From VBAS01 sp044867875 (lineage in GTDB: Bacteria > Bacteroidota > Bacteroidia > Chitinophagales > Chitinophagaceae): 6,003 nucleotides of DNA. The stretch covers positions 1-6,003 of the forward strand of contig JBIOVR010000047.1 of NCBI GenBank assembly GCA_044867875.1, given 5' to 3'. Of this stretch, positions 5,899 through 6,003 are shown piece after piece. Position 1 is the first letter of the stretch; each line of letters starts with the position of its first letter. The notes beneath the pieces are model-generated. The model worked only from the letters and a program-made list of their open reading frames with translations, searched no databases and was not told the origin of the DNA. The translations under genes and the position numbers were made by a program.

Positions 5899-6003
5899 AT
5901 GAAGCGAAAGAATTTTATTCAATCTTCCATTGGGGCATTAACTGCTACTTATTTACCGGCATTACCTAAATTTCAGACGTTTGAAGATGAAGCCTTATTT
6001 GTT
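5899..6003 (+). CDS. Probable exported protein, N-terminus only (cut by window edge)
   Basis: Thirty-five codons are visible from ATG 5899: MKRKNFIQSSIGALTATYLP followed by ALPKFQTFEDEALFV. The beginning resembles Tat-type leaders of Bacteroidota (MxRRxFIQSSxxAL), with R-K in place of the twin arginine, then a moderately hydrophobic stretch and a proline-containing possible cleavage region. Too little is visible to name a family. It is divergent from the kinase operon and shares its 116-base upstream region. Confidence 0.6.
   Translation, partial: MKRKNFIQSSIGALTATYLPALPKFQTFEDEALFV

Noticed and set aside
1..6003. CRISPR array, tRNA or rRNA genes, insertion sequences, attachment sites
   Set aside because: I found no regularly spaced repeats, no cloverleaf-like or rRNA sequence, and no transposase or terminal inverted repeats on either strand.

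Overview
The window is AT-rich and looks like a chromosomal segment from a Bacteroidota bacterium, most likely of the Chitinophagaceae type. The evidence is a carboxypeptidase-regulatory-like domain fused to a plug and outer-membrane beta-barrel, a LytS-type kinase paired with a LytTR regulator, TAnnTTTG-type promoter elements, weak Shine-Dalgarno sequences and near-exclusive TAA stops.

Layout. Everything except the last 105 bases is on the minus strand, so transcription runs from high to low coordinates. In that order: a membrane histidine kinase (4742-5782) and a LytTR response regulator (4032-4742) share one base in a TAATG overlap; next is a secreted LolA-like protein (3199-3903) with its own promoter and a strong terminator (3146-3172); next is a large TonB-receptor-like outer-membrane protein (401-3037), interrupted by one in-frame TGA at 1421-1423 and closed by a terminator (365-394); last is the 5' part of a Crp/Fnr-like regulator (1-322), cut by the window edge. 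A divergent plus-strand gene for a probable exported protein starts at 5899 and runs off the right edge.

How it may work together. The main non-coding signal is a repeated element reading TTCGTCGCATCATTTT or close to it on the minus strand. It lies upstream of the kinase operon (5827-5842), of the LolA-like gene (two copies, 3968-3983 and 3989-4004, exactly 21 bases apart) and of the outer-membrane gene (3108-3123, with a weaker copy exactly 21 bases nearer the gene). Direct repeats two helical turns apart are typical of LytTR-domain binding sites. Two of these sites sit just upstream of an identical TACTTTTG -7 box. I infer that the kinase/regulator pair controls itself, the LolA-like protein and the outer-membrane protein as a small cell-envelope regulon. 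The outer-membrane gene is otherwise full length, so the TGA is either a sequence error, a recent nonsense mutation or, much less likely, a read-through codon. The remaining intergenic stretches are all shorter than about 170 bases and are described under their sites.
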